Source: Acidobacteriaceae bacterium KBS 146 (lineage in GTDB: Bacteria; Acidobacteriota; Terriglobia; Terriglobales; Acidobacteriaceae). Taken from it: DNA of 64,000 bases. The notes below the pieces were generated by a model that did not search any database, had not been told where the DNA came from, and was given only the letters and a program-made list of their open reading frames with translations. Position numbers and translations under genes: made by a program. Within the stretch, counting starts at the first letter, position 1, and each line of letters begins with the position of its first letter. Positions 27,524 to 36,154 of the stretch are shown piece after piece. The stretch is from positions 2,852,001 through 2,916,000 of the forward strand of contig JHVA01000001.1 of assembly GCA_000688615.1 (NCBI GenBank), written 5' to 3'.

Positions 27524-27983
27524 GTGCAGGCGGCCGGATGATCGCTGCCGCATGAGCCGCAAGGTTCATGCGGGGGAGGAAAGTCCGAACTCCGCAGGGC
27601 AGTGTGCCGGATAACGTCCGGGACGGAGGTTTCAAGACCTCCGGACGGCCAGTGCAACAGAGAACATACCGCCTTCGGCGCAAGCCGGAGGTAAGGGTGA
27701 AAAGGTGCGGTAAGAGCGCACCGCGCGGCTGGTAACAGACGCGGCATGGTAAACCCCACACGGAGCAAGACCAAATAGGCAGGGATATCGCCGCTCCTCT
27801 GCAGGCGGCGATGGCGTATCGGCCCGGTGCGCCCAGGCGTAGAGCGGCAGCTAATCCAGAAACTTTGTTTCTGCTTAGTTGTTCGAGCCGAAACCTGCGG
27901 GTAGGTTGCTAAAGCGCCGCAGTAATGCGTCGCGTAGAGGAATGATCGTCTAAAACAGAATTCGGCTTACGGGCCGTCTGCAC
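27524..27983 (+). ncRNA. rnpB: RNase P RNA (class A)
   Basis: The conserved CR-I sequence GGAGGAAAGTCCGAACTCC lies near 27575, GGTAACAGACGCGGCATGGT near 27730, and the 3' region ends with ACAGAATTCGGCTTAC just before 27970. Helix P1 is formed by GTGCAGGCGGCCG at 27524-27536 and CGGGCCGTCTGCAC at 27970-27983, which pair over the length of 13-14 bp with one mismatch. The transcript is about 460 nt and is the catalytic RNA that cuts the 5' leaders of precursor tRNAs. Terminal coordinates are set by the P1 pairing and could be off by a few bases. Confidence 0.95.
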
Positions 27984-27987
27984 AGAA

Positions 27988-28023
27988 ATGGCCCCGCTGA
28001 TCGCGAAAACGATCCGGGGCCAT
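27988..28023 (+). terminator. Long hairpin downstream of rnpB
   Basis: A two-tier hairpin: ATGGCCCCG at 27988-27996 pairs with CGGGGCCAT at 28015-28023, and within it GATCG at 27999-28003 pairs with CGATC at 28010-28014 around a CGAAAA loop. Only a short pyrimidine stretch (CCCTTTC) follows, so it is a strong stem without a classic T-run. Five nt after P1, it most likely ends rnpB transcription or processing. Confidence 0.6.
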
Positions 28024-28282
28024 CCCTTTCGCACCCACAACACCGTCTCATCGTACGGGGAGCGTCTTGCAGCTTGACCGAGAGGCGCTGCCGAAGGCAG
28101 CCGACGAAGGAGCCGCGGTTTCCGTCCCGAGTACTCGTCCCAGACACAGCTCTCGGGTCAATTGGAGAGCTGGCAGCGCAACCACCAGACTCCAGCGCCA
28201 CCAAACAAAGCGCTCCCTCAGACTGTCTCCGCCGACAGCGTTTTGATACCATCCTCCCGAATACATGAACCTTAGGAGAGCC

Positions 28283-29455
28283 ATGCCTTACATCCCCACT
28301 CGTCGCAGCTTCCTCGTCGCCAGCGGTCTCACCGCACTGGGCGCAACCCGTGCTCTCGGATCCAACGAGAAGATTCGCATCGGTGTTATCGGGGCCGGCG
28401 GCCGCATGCGTCAGCTGCTCGGCTCGGCCGACAGCTCAGGCGTGCCGTTCGAGATCGTCGCAGTCAGCGACGTCTACGCTCCACGACGCGACGAGGTAAA
28501 GGCCAGGGCCAACGCGACCGACGCCACCGCCCACATGGACTTCCGCGAGGTGCTCGACAACAAAACCATCGATGCCGTCTTCATCGCGACACCGGATCAT
28601 TGGCACGTCCGCATCGCCACCGCTGCACTCGCTGCGGGCAAGGATGTCTATCTCGAAAAGCCCGTCACCCACACCCTCGAAGAAGGAGCGACCCTGCAGA
28701 AGGCGGTGCGCTCCAGTAAGCAGGTTCTGCAGTGCGGCATGCAGCAGCGAAGCTGGAGCCACTTCTCGAATGCCGTCAGTCTCATCCAGGGCGGCACTCT
28801 CGGAAAGGTCACGCAGGTCCGCACATACTGGTGGCAGAACTATGGCTTCAGCTGGGTGCCCAAGCCCGTCGACGTCGCGCAACTGGACTGGAAGCAATGG
28901 CTGGGTGGCGCGCCCGATCAGCCCTTCTCGCTTGAGAAGTACTTTCGCTGGCGCTGGTTCTGGAACTTCGGCGGCGGCGCAATGACCGATCTCTTCGCCC
29001 ACTGGATCGATGTCGTGCATTGGGCCATGAAGGAAGATGAGCCATCGATGGCGTTCATGCTCGGCGACAAGTACACCTACAAGACGTGGGACTGCCCTGA
29101 CACCATCCAGGCTGCTTTCCGCTACCCCGGCTTCGACGTCGTCTATGAGGGCATGATGGCTTCGTCGATCGACGATGGCGGCCTCGAGTTCCGCGGCACG
29201 GAGGCAACGCTCAAGATCAACCGCTCCGGCATGAGCGTCTATCACGAAGGTCTGAAGGGCGACCGCAACCCGATCCTCAAGGAAGAAAGCTTCGAGGACG
29301 GCACCATCACCCACATGCGCAACTTCTTCGACTGCATGAAGACCCGCAAAGACCCCAACGCTCCCGTCGAAGCCGGTATCGCCTGCGCGCGGGCCGGTCA
29401 CATCGGTAATCTTGCCTTTCATCACGGCGGCAAGACCAACTGGCCCGTCAAGTAG
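28283..29455 (+). CDS. Tat-exported Gfo/Idh/MocA-family oxidoreductase
   Basis: 390 residues from ATG 28283, with AGGAG at 28274-28278. An in-frame ATG at 28265 is also possible. The N-terminus has a twin-arginine motif, TRRSFLVASG, so export by Tat is expected. The Rossmann motif GVIGAGGRM and the family EKPVTHT region follow, and the C-terminal GGGAMTDLFAHWIDVVHW block is typical of exported acidobacterial and planctomycete members. The family oxidises or reduces sugars or sugar derivatives with NAD(P). The gene converges with the DUF1080 gene. The exact sugar is unknown. Confidence 0.88.
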   Translation: MPYIPTRRSFLVASGLTALGATRALGSNEKIRIGVIGAGGRMRQLLGSADSSGVPFEIVAVSDVYAPRRDEVKARANATDATAHMDFREVLDNKTIDAVFIATPDHWHVRIATAALAAGKDVYLEKPVTHTLEEGATLQKAVRSSKQVLQCGMQQRSWSHFSNAVSLIQGGTLGKVTQVRTYWWQNYGFSWVPKPVDVAQLDWKQWLGGAPDQPFSLEKYFRWRWFWNFGGGAMTDLFAHWIDVVHWAMKEDEPSMAFMLGDKYTYKTWDCPDTIQAAFRYPGFDVVYEGMMASSIDDGGLEFRGTEATLKINRSGMSVYHEGLKGDRNPILKEESFEDGTITHMRNFFDCMKTRKDPNAPVEAGIACARAGHIGNLAFHHGGKTNWPVK

Positions 29456-29468
29456 CTCCTTCCCATGC

Positions 29469-29513
29469 AAAAGCATTGAGGGCACGGATTAGATCCGTGC
29501 CCTCAATGCTTTT
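29469..29513. terminator. Bidirectional terminator between convergent genes
   Basis: A perfect inverted repeat of 21 bp per arm (29469-29489 and 29493-29513) with a three-base loop TAG. The arm is AAAAGCATTGAGGGCACGGA plus T, so each strand ends in four T residues. It lies between the Gfo/Idh gene stop (29455) and the DUF1080 gene stop (29528) and would terminate both. Confidence 0.85.
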
Positions 29514-29527
29514 CTAAATTGTCTCGC

Positions 29528-30346
29528 TTATTTGAGTGGCTTGAGCTCTCGCGCCCAGATGTTGCGGAAGCTGATCGGCTCGCTCTTGTCACCATGCGCC
29601 TGCAGCTTGATGGGAGCCTCGTCGTACTTCTTGTAGAAAGGCTTGCCCACATACAGCGTCTGCCCCTGCAGCTGGAAGTGATTCTGCACCACCACGCCAT
29701 TCATGAATACCGTCACATAGGCCGGCGTCTCGACCGAGCCATCTTCTTTAAACCGCGGCGCGGTCCAGACGATATCGTAGCTCTGCCACTCGCCCGGCTT
29801 GCGCGCAGGATTTGCCAGCGGAATGCTCTGCTTATAAATGCTGCCTACCTGTCCGTTCGTGTAGGTCTTATTGTTGTAGTTGTCCAGCACCTGCAGCTCG
29901 TAGCCGTCATCGCCCGGCCCGGTGGAAGCAAGAAAGACACCACTGTTCCCGCGAGCTTGATCGCTTCCTGTAATGTTCTCTGGAATCCTCCACTCGATGT
30001 GGAGCTGGTAGTCCTTGAACTTCCTCTTGGTCTCGATATTGCCGACGCCCTTCTCTTTGCTGACCGTCAGAATTCCATCGTTGACGATCCACTTCGCCGG
30101 AGTGTGGTCCTGCGCCGAAACCCACTCGTCGAGGTTCTTGCCGTCAAACAAAACAATCGCGTCGGAGGGAGGCTGCGAGTTAGTAGCACCCGGCGTCACT
30201 ACCGGAGGAACCGGCGAGTAAACCTCTGTGTCCTGATGCTTCGGTTTGGCTGCATCGGACGACGAGGCCGGCTGTTGGGCATAGAGGGAAACGGTAAGCG
30301 TCACGGCGGCGAAGGAAGTTAGGAGCTTCAATTTCTTGATACGCAT
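29528..30346 (-). CDS. Secreted DUF1080 (3-keto-disaccharide hydrolase-like) protein
   Basis: 272 residues from the ATG at 30346, beginning with a signal peptide MRIKKLKLLTSFAAVTLTVS ending near LYAQ. The open frame extends upstream to 30568 without coding character. The mature part is a single DUF1080 (3-keto-disaccharide hydrolase) domain with IVLFDGKNLDEWV at its start and concanavalin-like beta-rich sequence thereafter (GNSGVFL, YELQVLDN). Members that have been tested cleave 3-keto-glucosides. The convergent Gfo/Idh oxidoreductase could make or reduce the keto-sugar. The linkage is an inference. GAGGAGGTG lies about 15 nt upstream of the start. Confidence 0.83.
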   Translation of the reverse strand: MRIKKLKLLTSFAAVTLTVSLYAQQPASSSDAAKPKHQDTEVYSPVPPVVTPGATNSQPPSDAIVLFDGKNLDEWVSAQDHTPAKWIVNDGILTVSKEKGVGNIETKRKFKDYQLHIEWRIPENITGSDQARGNSGVFLASTGPGDDGYELQVLDNYNNKTYTNGQVGSIYKQSIPLANPARKPGEWQSYDIVWTAPRFKEDGSVETPAYVTVFMNGVVVQNHFQLQGQTLYVGKPFYKKYDEAPIKLQAHGDKSEPISFRNIWARELKPLK

Positions 30347-30589
30347 AAGTACTAGCGAAGATACACCTCCTCGGCGCCGGTGCGGTAGCGTCCGAAAGTT
30401 AAACCTCGCGTTGTAAATCGAAAAATCCTGTAAATCAACGCGAACAATCGAATCTTCATTCCCGTCTCGCCATCCAAACGTCAGCTTCCACAACAAACCT
30501 ATGAGCACATCTGCCACACAGCCGGCGACTCTGCCCATCGACCCCGAGCTACCCGCTCCGCTCTCCATGCGCGAGGTCCTCAGCTACCC

Positions 30590-31834
30590 ATGCTGCGCCG
30601 CCTCTGGTACGCGCAGATCGTCTCCGTCTTCGGGGATTTTCTCGCTCTCTTCGCAGTCATCGGAGTCCTCACCTTCGATCTGCACGCCTCCGCGCAGCAG
30701 GTCACCGGCGTACAGATCGCCTACATGCTTCCCATCGCCGTGCTCGGCGTGCTCGCGGGAGTCTTCGTGGACCGCTGGCCGCTCAAGCCCACCATGGTGT
30801 CGAGCGACTCCATCCGCGCGGGCCTGGTTCTCCTGCTCATCTTTGCTCGCCAGCCCTGGCACTTCTATCTCATTCTGGCGGCCATCTCGGTCGTCTCCAG
30901 CTTCTTCGGCCCGGCACAGGGAGTCGCCATCCGCTCCGCCGTCCCCCTCCACGGTCTCCGCTCTGCCAATGCGCTTATGCAGCAGGTCATGTTTGGCATG
31001 CGCATCATCGGCCCGGCGATCGCATCCTTCATGGTCGCTTCCTTCGGTCCTAACAGCTGCTACACGCTCGATGCGGTCAGCTTCCTCGGCTCGGCAATTC
31101 TTATCGCCTCGCTCACCTTCGTCGCCACCGACAAGCTGGCGCCAATCGAAGAGGGCGACAGCTCTTCGGCCGCGCAGCGGGCGAAGGCGGGATCGGTTCC
31201 TGCAGAGAACACATCTGCCATCGCCAAGATCGGCCAGGACATGAAGCAGGGCATCGACTTCATCCTCCACCACGCTGCTCTGCTCTTTGTCATCCTCGCG
31301 ATGGCCGCAGGCATGCTCGTGCTCGGCTGCTTCGGCCCGCTCATCGCCGTCTACGTGCGCGACTCGCTGCACGCCTCCACCCGGGCCTTCGGCATCGTCG
31401 CCGCCATGATCGGCCTCGGCATGCTCATCGGCATCAACGGCCTCAACGCCTTCGGCAAGAAACTCTCAAACACCCTGCAGGTCTACGGCGGACTCTGCGG
31501 CATCGCCGTCGGCCTCATCATTCTCACAGCGCTCCCGCACATGTGGTCGACCATCCTCGGCAACCTCATCATCGGCTTCTCCGTTGCCGGAATCATCGTG
31601 CCCTCGCAGACCCTCTTCCAGCAGGCCACCCCTCCGGAGCTGATGGGACGCGTTGGCTCGACCTTCATGTCCATCGTCTTCGCCGCCCAGATCGGTGGCC
31701 TGGTCCTCAGCGGCGTTCTCACGGATTACATCAGCGTCCGCCAGATCTTCGCTCTCTGCGCAGTCCTCGTGCTGCTGCTCGCCGCCGCAGGCAAGCTGTG
31801 GATGGAGCCGAAGCCGACCGAAGCAGTGGCATAA
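30590..31834 (+). CDS. MFS transporter, possibly 5'-truncated by a frameshift
   Basis: 414 residues with 10-12 membrane helices and MFS loops (for example VDRWPLKPTM in the first cytoplasmic loop and PELMGRVGSTF). It belongs to the MFS_3/EntS-like exporter group by appearance. The N-terminus begins abruptly with MLRRLWYAQIVSVFGDFL. A different frame immediately upstream (from ATG 30501) reads a plausible N-terminal tail ending LSYP. One extra C in the CCC run at 30587-30589 would fuse the tail to this ORF. Either a one-base loss (natural or sequencing error) or a real downstream start explains this. Confidence 0.78.
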   Translation: MLRRLWYAQIVSVFGDFLALFAVIGVLTFDLHASAQQVTGVQIAYMLPIAVLGVLAGVFVDRWPLKPTMVSSDSIRAGLVLLLIFARQPWHFYLILAAISVVSSFFGPAQGVAIRSAVPLHGLRSANALMQQVMFGMRIIGPAIASFMVASFGPNSCYTLDAVSFLGSAILIASLTFVATDKLAPIEEGDSSSAAQRAKAGSVPAENTSAIAKIGQDMKQGIDFILHHAALLFVILAMAAGMLVLGCFGPLIAVYVRDSLHASTRAFGIVAAMIGLGMLIGINGLNAFGKKLSNTLQVYGGLCGIAVGLIILTALPHMWSTILGNLIIGFSVAGIIVPSQTLFQQATPPELMGRVGSTFMSIVFAAQIGGLVLSGVLTDYISVRQIFALCAVLVLLLAAAGKLWMEPKPTEAVA

Positions 31835-31884
31835 GTCCTCTATCGATGGAAGATTCTTAAATCCTTGCTCGTACAATTTTCCTG

Positions 31885-32379
31885 ATGCGCATAAAGAGTT
31901 TTTGGCAACAAGAAGAGTTCATCGTCAGGATCTCGGGCGATCGACAACCCTTTGCGGTCTATCGCATTTTGGGTTCCCTCATATTCGCCACATTGGCCGA
32001 CTTATTGATTCGTCACAGCGGTCTCCGAGCAGGGGCGATTGCGGCGGGCGGAACTTACGCTGTTTACAACGTTTGCGACGTCCAATTCGGGGTGAGCGAG
32101 ATGCATGTAGCCAAAGACACAATAACCTTCAAGAGAACTCTTGCCGGGCTGAACAGATCTCGCACCTTCCCGCGCTCCGAAGTGGAAAAGCTTGGCTATC
32201 TAAAAGGAAGTGACAAGGAGTATCCAGCGATCGGCATAATGATTCGAAGCCTCATCATGCCGTTCCATTTCGCTAAGGGAATCTCCTACGAAGAAGCCAA
32301 GCAGCTATTCGCGACAATAGGAACAAGCAACAGTTGGCTCAAGACAAAGACGCTGGATATCGATCACCCACTCTTTTAA
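31885..32379 (+). CDS. Hypothetical protein with one or two membrane segments
   Basis: 164 residues, not recognised. Hydrophobic stretches at about residues 27-60 (YRILGSLIFATLADLL and AGAIAAGGTYAVYN) could span the membrane. The remainder is mixed and charged, with IGIMIRSLIMPFHF as another apolar patch. It is less GC-rich than its neighbours and lacks a clear ribosome site, a possible sign of recent acquisition. It overlaps nothing and lies just upstream of the carboxylesterase. Confidence 0.55.
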   Translation: MRIKSFWQQEEFIVRISGDRQPFAVYRILGSLIFATLADLLIRHSGLRAGAIAAGGTYAVYNVCDVQFGVSEMHVAKDTITFKRTLAGLNRSRTFPRSEVEKLGYLKGSDKEYPAIGIMIRSLIMPFHFAKGISYEEAKQLFATIGTSNSWLKTKTLDIDHPLF

Positions 32380-32417
32380 TCCATCCATCTGTACTACTAT
32401 TCTGCCGAGACCAAACT

Positions 32418-34010
32418 ATGCCCTTCCTCCGTCGCGAAGTCCTAGCCACCGCCCTGCTCCTCGCCTCCACCGCGGTCTTCGCCGCCATTCCCGCTCAGGT
32501 CAAGACCGACAAGGGAACCGTAGAGGGCGAAGCCACGACTGATGGAAAGGTGATGGCCTTCAAAGGAATTCCCTACGCCGCGCCGCCCGTCGGCAAACTG
32601 CGCTGGGCTCCGCCCGCTCCCGCTGAGGCATGGACTGGCGTCCGCTCGGCACACGACTTCGGCTACCACTGCGTGCAGGCGTCCATCTTCCGCGACATGA
32701 TGTTCCACGACCCCGGCGCCTCCGAGGACTGCCTCACCCTTAACGTCTGGACCCCCGCCAACGCCCAACCCGGCAAACTTCCGGTCATGGTCTGGATCTA
32801 CGGCGGCGGCCTGCAGGGCGGAGCCACCTCCGAGGGCCGCCAGGACGGCCAGTTCCTCGCGCACAAAAACGTCGTCGTCGTCTCGATGAACTACCGGCTC
32901 GGCATCTTCGGCTTCTTCGTCCACCCCGAGCTCACCGCCGAATCTCCCCACCACGCCAGCGGCAACTATGGCCTGATGGACCAGAACGCCGCCATCCAGT
33001 GGGTCAAGCGCAACATCTCCGCCTTCGGTGGCGACCCTGACAACATCACCATCTTCGGCGAATCCGCCGGATCGTTCTCGGTCAACTTCCACATGGCCTC
33101 GCCCATGACGCGCGACCTCATTAAGCACGCTATCGGCGAGAGCGGCGGCGCCATCGCCTCCTCGCGTCCGGCTGACCTGCCGCGTGAGCAGCGCGAGAAG
33201 ATCGACTCCGCCGCCGCGGTCACCCTCTACGGCACCAGCGATCTCGCAAAGCTGCGCCGCCTCTCGACCGAAGACATCATGCGGCCCCTCCGCGCGCCGA
33301 ACGGCACGCCACGCTTCGGTCCGGACATCGATGGCTGGTTCCTGCCCAAGTCCGTCGCCGCCATCTATGCCGCTGGTGAAGAAGCCCACGTGCCCACGCT
33401 AGCCGGATGGAACGCCGATGAGGGTCGCGGCGGAATCGCCGGCAGCCTGAACACCTTCTCCGCCGCCGGATTCGCCGTCGATGCCGAGCACGACTTCCCC
33501 GGCCGGTCGGCTGAGTTCCTCAAGGTCTACCCCAATGGCAACGAGAGCGAAGCACTCAGTTCCGCCGCCGACTACGCCGGCGACAAGTTCATCGCCTTCT
33601 CCACCTGGAAATGGCTCGAAGAGCAGGTCAAAACCGGCAAGGCTCCCGTCTACCGCTACTACTTCGCGCTCGGCAACCCCGGCGACCGCTTCCACACGAC
33701 CTCAGCGGGAGCCTTCCACTCCGACGACATCGAGTACGTCTTCGGCGCGCTGGACTCCCGCCCCGAGGCCATGTGGCGTCCCGAAGATCGCAAGCTCTCC
33801 AACGAAATCCAGACCTACTGGACGAACTTCGCGCGCAGCGGCGACCCCAACGGCTCCGGTCTCCCCAGGTGGCCCACCTACGGCCCCACCGACTGGCAGG
33901 TGATGCACCTGGACAAGACCAGCGCCGCCAAGCCCGATGCTCACCGCGAGCGCTATCTGTTTTTGGACATCGTCTGGGGCAGGGCGAAACCTACGACAAC
34001 AACTCCCTAA
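32418..34010 (+). CDS. Secreted type B carboxylesterase
   Basis: 530 residues from ATG 32418, with a signal peptide (MPFLRREVLATALLLASTAVFA). Sequence matches the COesterase family throughout: KGIPYAAPPVGKLRW near the start, SEDCLTLNVW, the oxyanion segment WIYGGGLQGG, the nucleophile elbow GESAG, Glu in NADEG, and His in GAFHSDDIEYVFG. Ser, Glu and His are all present, so an active serine hydrolase for carboxylic esters is expected. The secreted location suggests use on external esters, perhaps acetylated polymers or plant compounds. The substrate is unknown. Confidence 0.88.
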   Translation: MPFLRREVLATALLLASTAVFAAIPAQVKTDKGTVEGEATTDGKVMAFKGIPYAAPPVGKLRWAPPAPAEAWTGVRSAHDFGYHCVQASIFRDMMFHDPGASEDCLTLNVWTPANAQPGKLPVMVWIYGGGLQGGATSEGRQDGQFLAHKNVVVVSMNYRLGIFGFFVHPELTAESPHHASGNYGLMDQNAAIQWVKRNISAFGGDPDNITIFGESAGSFSVNFHMASPMTRDLIKHAIGESGGAIASSRPADLPREQREKIDSAAAVTLYGTSDLAKLRRLSTEDIMRPLRAPNGTPRFGPDIDGWFLPKSVAAIYAAGEEAHVPTLAGWNADEGRGGIAGSLNTFSAAGFAVDAEHDFPGRSAEFLKVYPNGNESEALSSAADYAGDKFIAFSTWKWLEEQVKTGKAPVYRYYFALGNPGDRFHTTSAGAFHSDDIEYVFGALDSRPEAMWRPEDRKLSNEIQTYWTNFARSGDPNGSGLPRWPTYGPTDWQVMHLDKTSAAKPDAHRERYLFLDIVWGRAKPTTTTP

Positions 34011-34042
34011 TCTGATGACCGCCTTCACGCATAACGTAAGAA

Positions 34043-34096
34043 GTGTCATCTCGGCCGGAGCCCGCAGCGCGGAGTAGAGAGAGCTGCTTCTTTCTC
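34043..34096. repeat. Interspersed repeat, family 2 (copy 1)
   Basis: Contains GTGTCATCTCGGCCGGAGC followed by GCGCGGAGTAGAGAGAGCTG and CTTCTTTCTC. A related GCGCGTAG-GGAGAGATCTGCTTCTCT stretch is found at 41659-41686. Both lie between genes. Confidence 0.45.
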
Positions 34097-34212
34097 GAGA
34101 ATAGAGCCGCCGGGGTGCCGGGTGGCCCACATCTCGACTTGAGATGTGGGATCATTCGAGCGAAGCTCGACCCCCCCTCCATCTGAGCGAAAGCCTAAAC
34201 AGGAACAATCTA

Positions 34213-34278
34213 GTGTCATCCTGAGCGGAGCCATTCCCAGTTTCATCGCGAATGGCGTAGTCGAAGGATCTGCGGTTT
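34213..34278. repeat. Interspersed repeat, family 1 (copy 1)
   Basis: The unit begins GTGTCATCCTGAGCGGAGCC and ends GTCGAAGGATCTGCGG. The same ends recur at 42524-42570, and related sequences occur at 38439-38533 and 40199-40230. Confidence 0.6.
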
Positions 34279-34317
34279 GGCCGGGATGGCGCAATCCAGT
34301 GTGCAATTGCACCTCAG

Positions 34318-34740
34318 CTACACATCTGCCGCCCAATCCACGATCCCAACGTAATCCTTCACGAAACGGAACGCCTTATCGCTCGTCACCAGCGTAGCCT
34401 CGACCGACGCTGCATGGGCCGCAATCAGCAGATCCATCGCCGAAAGTGTTCGTCCCAAAGAGCTCAGATTCTCCCGCATCTCTCCGTAGAGCCGGGCACA
34501 ATCCGAATCCCACGGCAGGATCTCAATTGCCCCAAGGAAGTCATCTACCGCCTCGTGCAATCTTGTGGCGTTCGGTTTTTTCGCAAGGCCATATCGTATC
34601 TCGGCTTCGGTGATCGCCGAAATGCAAATGGCATCATCCTCGCTCAGGCTCTCCAGTCGTTTGCGTGCAATTCTAGAGCGTCCGTTCAGAATATAGGCGA
34701 CCGTGTTGGTATCGAGAAGGTAGCGAGTCCCGTTCTTCAA
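34318..34740 (-). CDS. vapC: VapC-type PIN-domain toxin
   Basis: 140 residues, a normal PIN-toxin length. The acidic active-site residues are in place: Asp10 in LLDTN, Glu47 in ITEAEI, Asp103 in SAMDLLIAAHA and Asp120 in VTSD. These bind metal for RNA cleavage. VapC toxins typically cut initiator tRNA or other RNAs and are neutralised by the antitoxin encoded just before them. The start overlaps the antitoxin stop by 4 nt (ATGA), so it is translationally coupled. Confidence 0.9.
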   Translation of the reverse strand: MKNGTRYLLDTNTVAYILNGRSRIARKRLESLSEDDAICISAITEAEIRYGLAKKPNATRLHEAVDDFLGAIEILPWDSDCARLYGEMRENLSSLGRTLSAMDLLIAAHAASVEATLVTSDKAFRFVKDYVGIVDWAADV

Positions 34741-34976
34741 AACAGTTCTCGCTCCGGCGGCGCGTTTTTATCGCGATCCGAGAGAAAATCTTTGGGAACC
34801 CCGGCGGTGTCGAGTTGGGTGAAGATCTGCTTCCACGGCTTCTTTTCAGGCTTGGTTGAAAGGATGACCTCTCCAGAAGCTCCGCGCCGGATGAAGACCT
34901 CAGACGTATCGAATCGAAAAGCTAACGGCAGTCGCACAGCCTGACTCCGTCCGGTCTTGAAGATCTTTGCCTTCAC
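34737..34976 (-). CDS. vapB: VapB-type AbrB/SpoVT-fold antitoxin
   Basis: 79 residues. The GTG start at 34976 has GAGGTG upstream. KAKIFKTGRSQAVRLPLAFRF is the swapped-hairpin DNA-binding motif of VapB/MazE antitoxins, and the C-terminal part (DTAGVPKDFLSDRDKN) would bind the toxin. It should repress its own operon and neutralise VapC. Two palindromes just upstream (34985-35009) are good candidates for its operator. Confidence 0.87.
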   Translation of the reverse strand: MKAKIFKTGRSQAVRLPLAFRFDTSEVFIRRGASGEVILSTKPEKKPWKQIFTQLDTAGVPKDFLSDRDKNAPPERELF

Positions 34977-34984
34977 GGTTCACC

Positions 34985-35009
34985 TCGATATATATCGATG
35001 GTATATACC
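34985..35009. promoter_or_regulatory. Candidate VapB operator palindromes
   Basis: TCGATATATATCGA (34985-34998) and GGTATATACC (35000-35009) are perfect palindromes directly upstream of the vapBC start, in AT-rich sequence unlike the surroundings. AbrB-fold antitoxins bind palindromes in their own promoters, so this is a likely autoregulatory site. No experiment supports it. Confidence 0.55.
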
Positions 35010-35023
35010 AGAGAAGCAGCGCG

Positions 35024-36154
35024 TCAACGCCCCTTCCCCTCCACCCACGCATTCTTGCAGCCGCTCGGAGCATTTACTGGATTACACCGCGCCGCCACCC
35101 CGCCCGGCAGCCCCACCTTATATCCAGTCCACGGAGCAGGCTCGCTCACCGGGAAGTCCGTGCTCACCATCTGGGCTCCACTCTTCAGTGTCTCGTCCTT
35201 ACGCGCCGTATCGTTCGTCCGTCCCTGGTCGGTGTTGAAGTCCCCCCGCGTCCGCACCAGGTAACCCTTCTTCACCAGCGCCGTAATCTCGTCTGCGGTC
35301 CCTTTGTCCTGCTCGACGAATCCGGCCTCCGGCTCTCCCGGCCTCCCGTTCACAAACAGCACACGCCCCTTCATCATCGCGTGGCCTGCAAGATACGCCG
35401 GGGCGGAGCTGCGGTTGTAGAGCAGGAAGACCACCTTGCCGCGCGCATCCTTCAGAGTCGGCCACTTGCCCGCGAGCACCGCCTCTTCCAGCGTCGCCGC
35501 GCCTCCGCGCACCTTGTCGGGAGTGATAATCTCGCTCTCCTTGAACACCGAGCGGATCTCTCCATCCATCGCGTCCCACGTGGCCGCCGTCCATGGCTCT
35601 GCGGTCACCGCATCCGGAAGCTGACTCAGCTTGCCCTGCTTGTCCTCGATCAGAAAAAAGATCGGCACATGTCCCTTGTGCGCCATCGACCATGTGCGAA
35701 CCTCGCGCAGGCACTCCGTAAACAGAATGCAGCTGCTCCTCTGGTTCAGGTCGCCCAGGTGCAGTGTCTTGAATCCCGGCTTCATGTAATCGTGCTTCGG
35801 ATCGAAGTCCGAATCTGGCAGAAGCCCCGCTTCCTTCGTGAGCTCGACGATCTTCGGGTGAGCGAAGCGGCCACCCTTCGGGTCCTGCACAATATCGAGC
35901 TCTAGCTGCCGCACACCCGCGTTCAGCTGCTGGGTCAGCGTCTGGTGATGATAGTCCACGCCGTGATACGCCTTCGGGTAGTGTTGCTCGAAGTACTTCG
36001 CCTCGCTCGGGGCAAACCCCATGTTGTAGCTGTTATGGGTTCCGATCACCTGAATCTGGTTCAGGTGAAGAACCTCATCCTGCGCCTTTCGGCTCTGGGC
36101 GAATACAGTCAGCGAGACAAGCGCAAGGGACACCGCAGCCAGGGGACGAAACAT
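35024..36154 (-). CDS. Secreted Ca2+-dependent PI-PLC-like phosphodiesterase
   Basis: 376 residues with a signal peptide (MFRPLAAVSLALVSLTVFAQ). The mature protein has the PLC-like TIM-barrel start, QVIGTHNSYN, where the His is catalytic in related phospholipases, then LTQQLNAGVRQLELDI (metal-binding Glu/Asp region), and IFFLIEDKQGK later. It fits the Ca2+-dependent phosphoinositide phospholipase C-like group seen in soil bacteria. It may act on lipid head-groups or phosphate diesters outside the cell to scavenge phosphorus. The exact substrate is unknown. Confidence 0.8.
   Translation of the reverse strand: MFRPLAAVSLALVSLTVFAQSRKAQDEVLHLNQIQVIGTHNSYNMGFAPSEAKYFEQHYPKAYHGVDYHHQTLTQQLNAGVRQLELDIVQDPKGGRFAHPKIVELTKEAGLLPDSDFDPKHDYMKPGFKTLHLGDLNQRSSCILFTECLREVRTWSMAHKGHVPIFFLIEDKQGKLSQLPDAVTAEPWTAATWDAMDGEIRSVFKESEIITPDKVRGGAATLEEAVLAGKWPTLKDARGKVVFLLYNRSSAPAYLAGHAMMKGRVLFVNGRPGEPEAGFVEQDKGTADEITALVKKGYLVRTRGDFNTDQGRTNDTARKDETLKSGAQMVSTDFPVSEPAPWTGYKVGLPGGVAARCNPVNAPSGCKNAWVEGKGR

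Larger units (their letters stand above)
34011..34317. other. 307-nt intergenic stretch made of short repeats and hairpins
   Basis: No gene is supported here. It carries two repeat units of families seen elsewhere in the window (34043-34096 and 34213-34278) and a perfect 10-bp hairpin, CCCACATCTC at 34126-34135 with GAGATGTGGG at 34141-34150. It separates the end of the esterase from the end of the VapC gene (convergent), so the hairpin could serve as a terminator. Confidence 0.6.
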
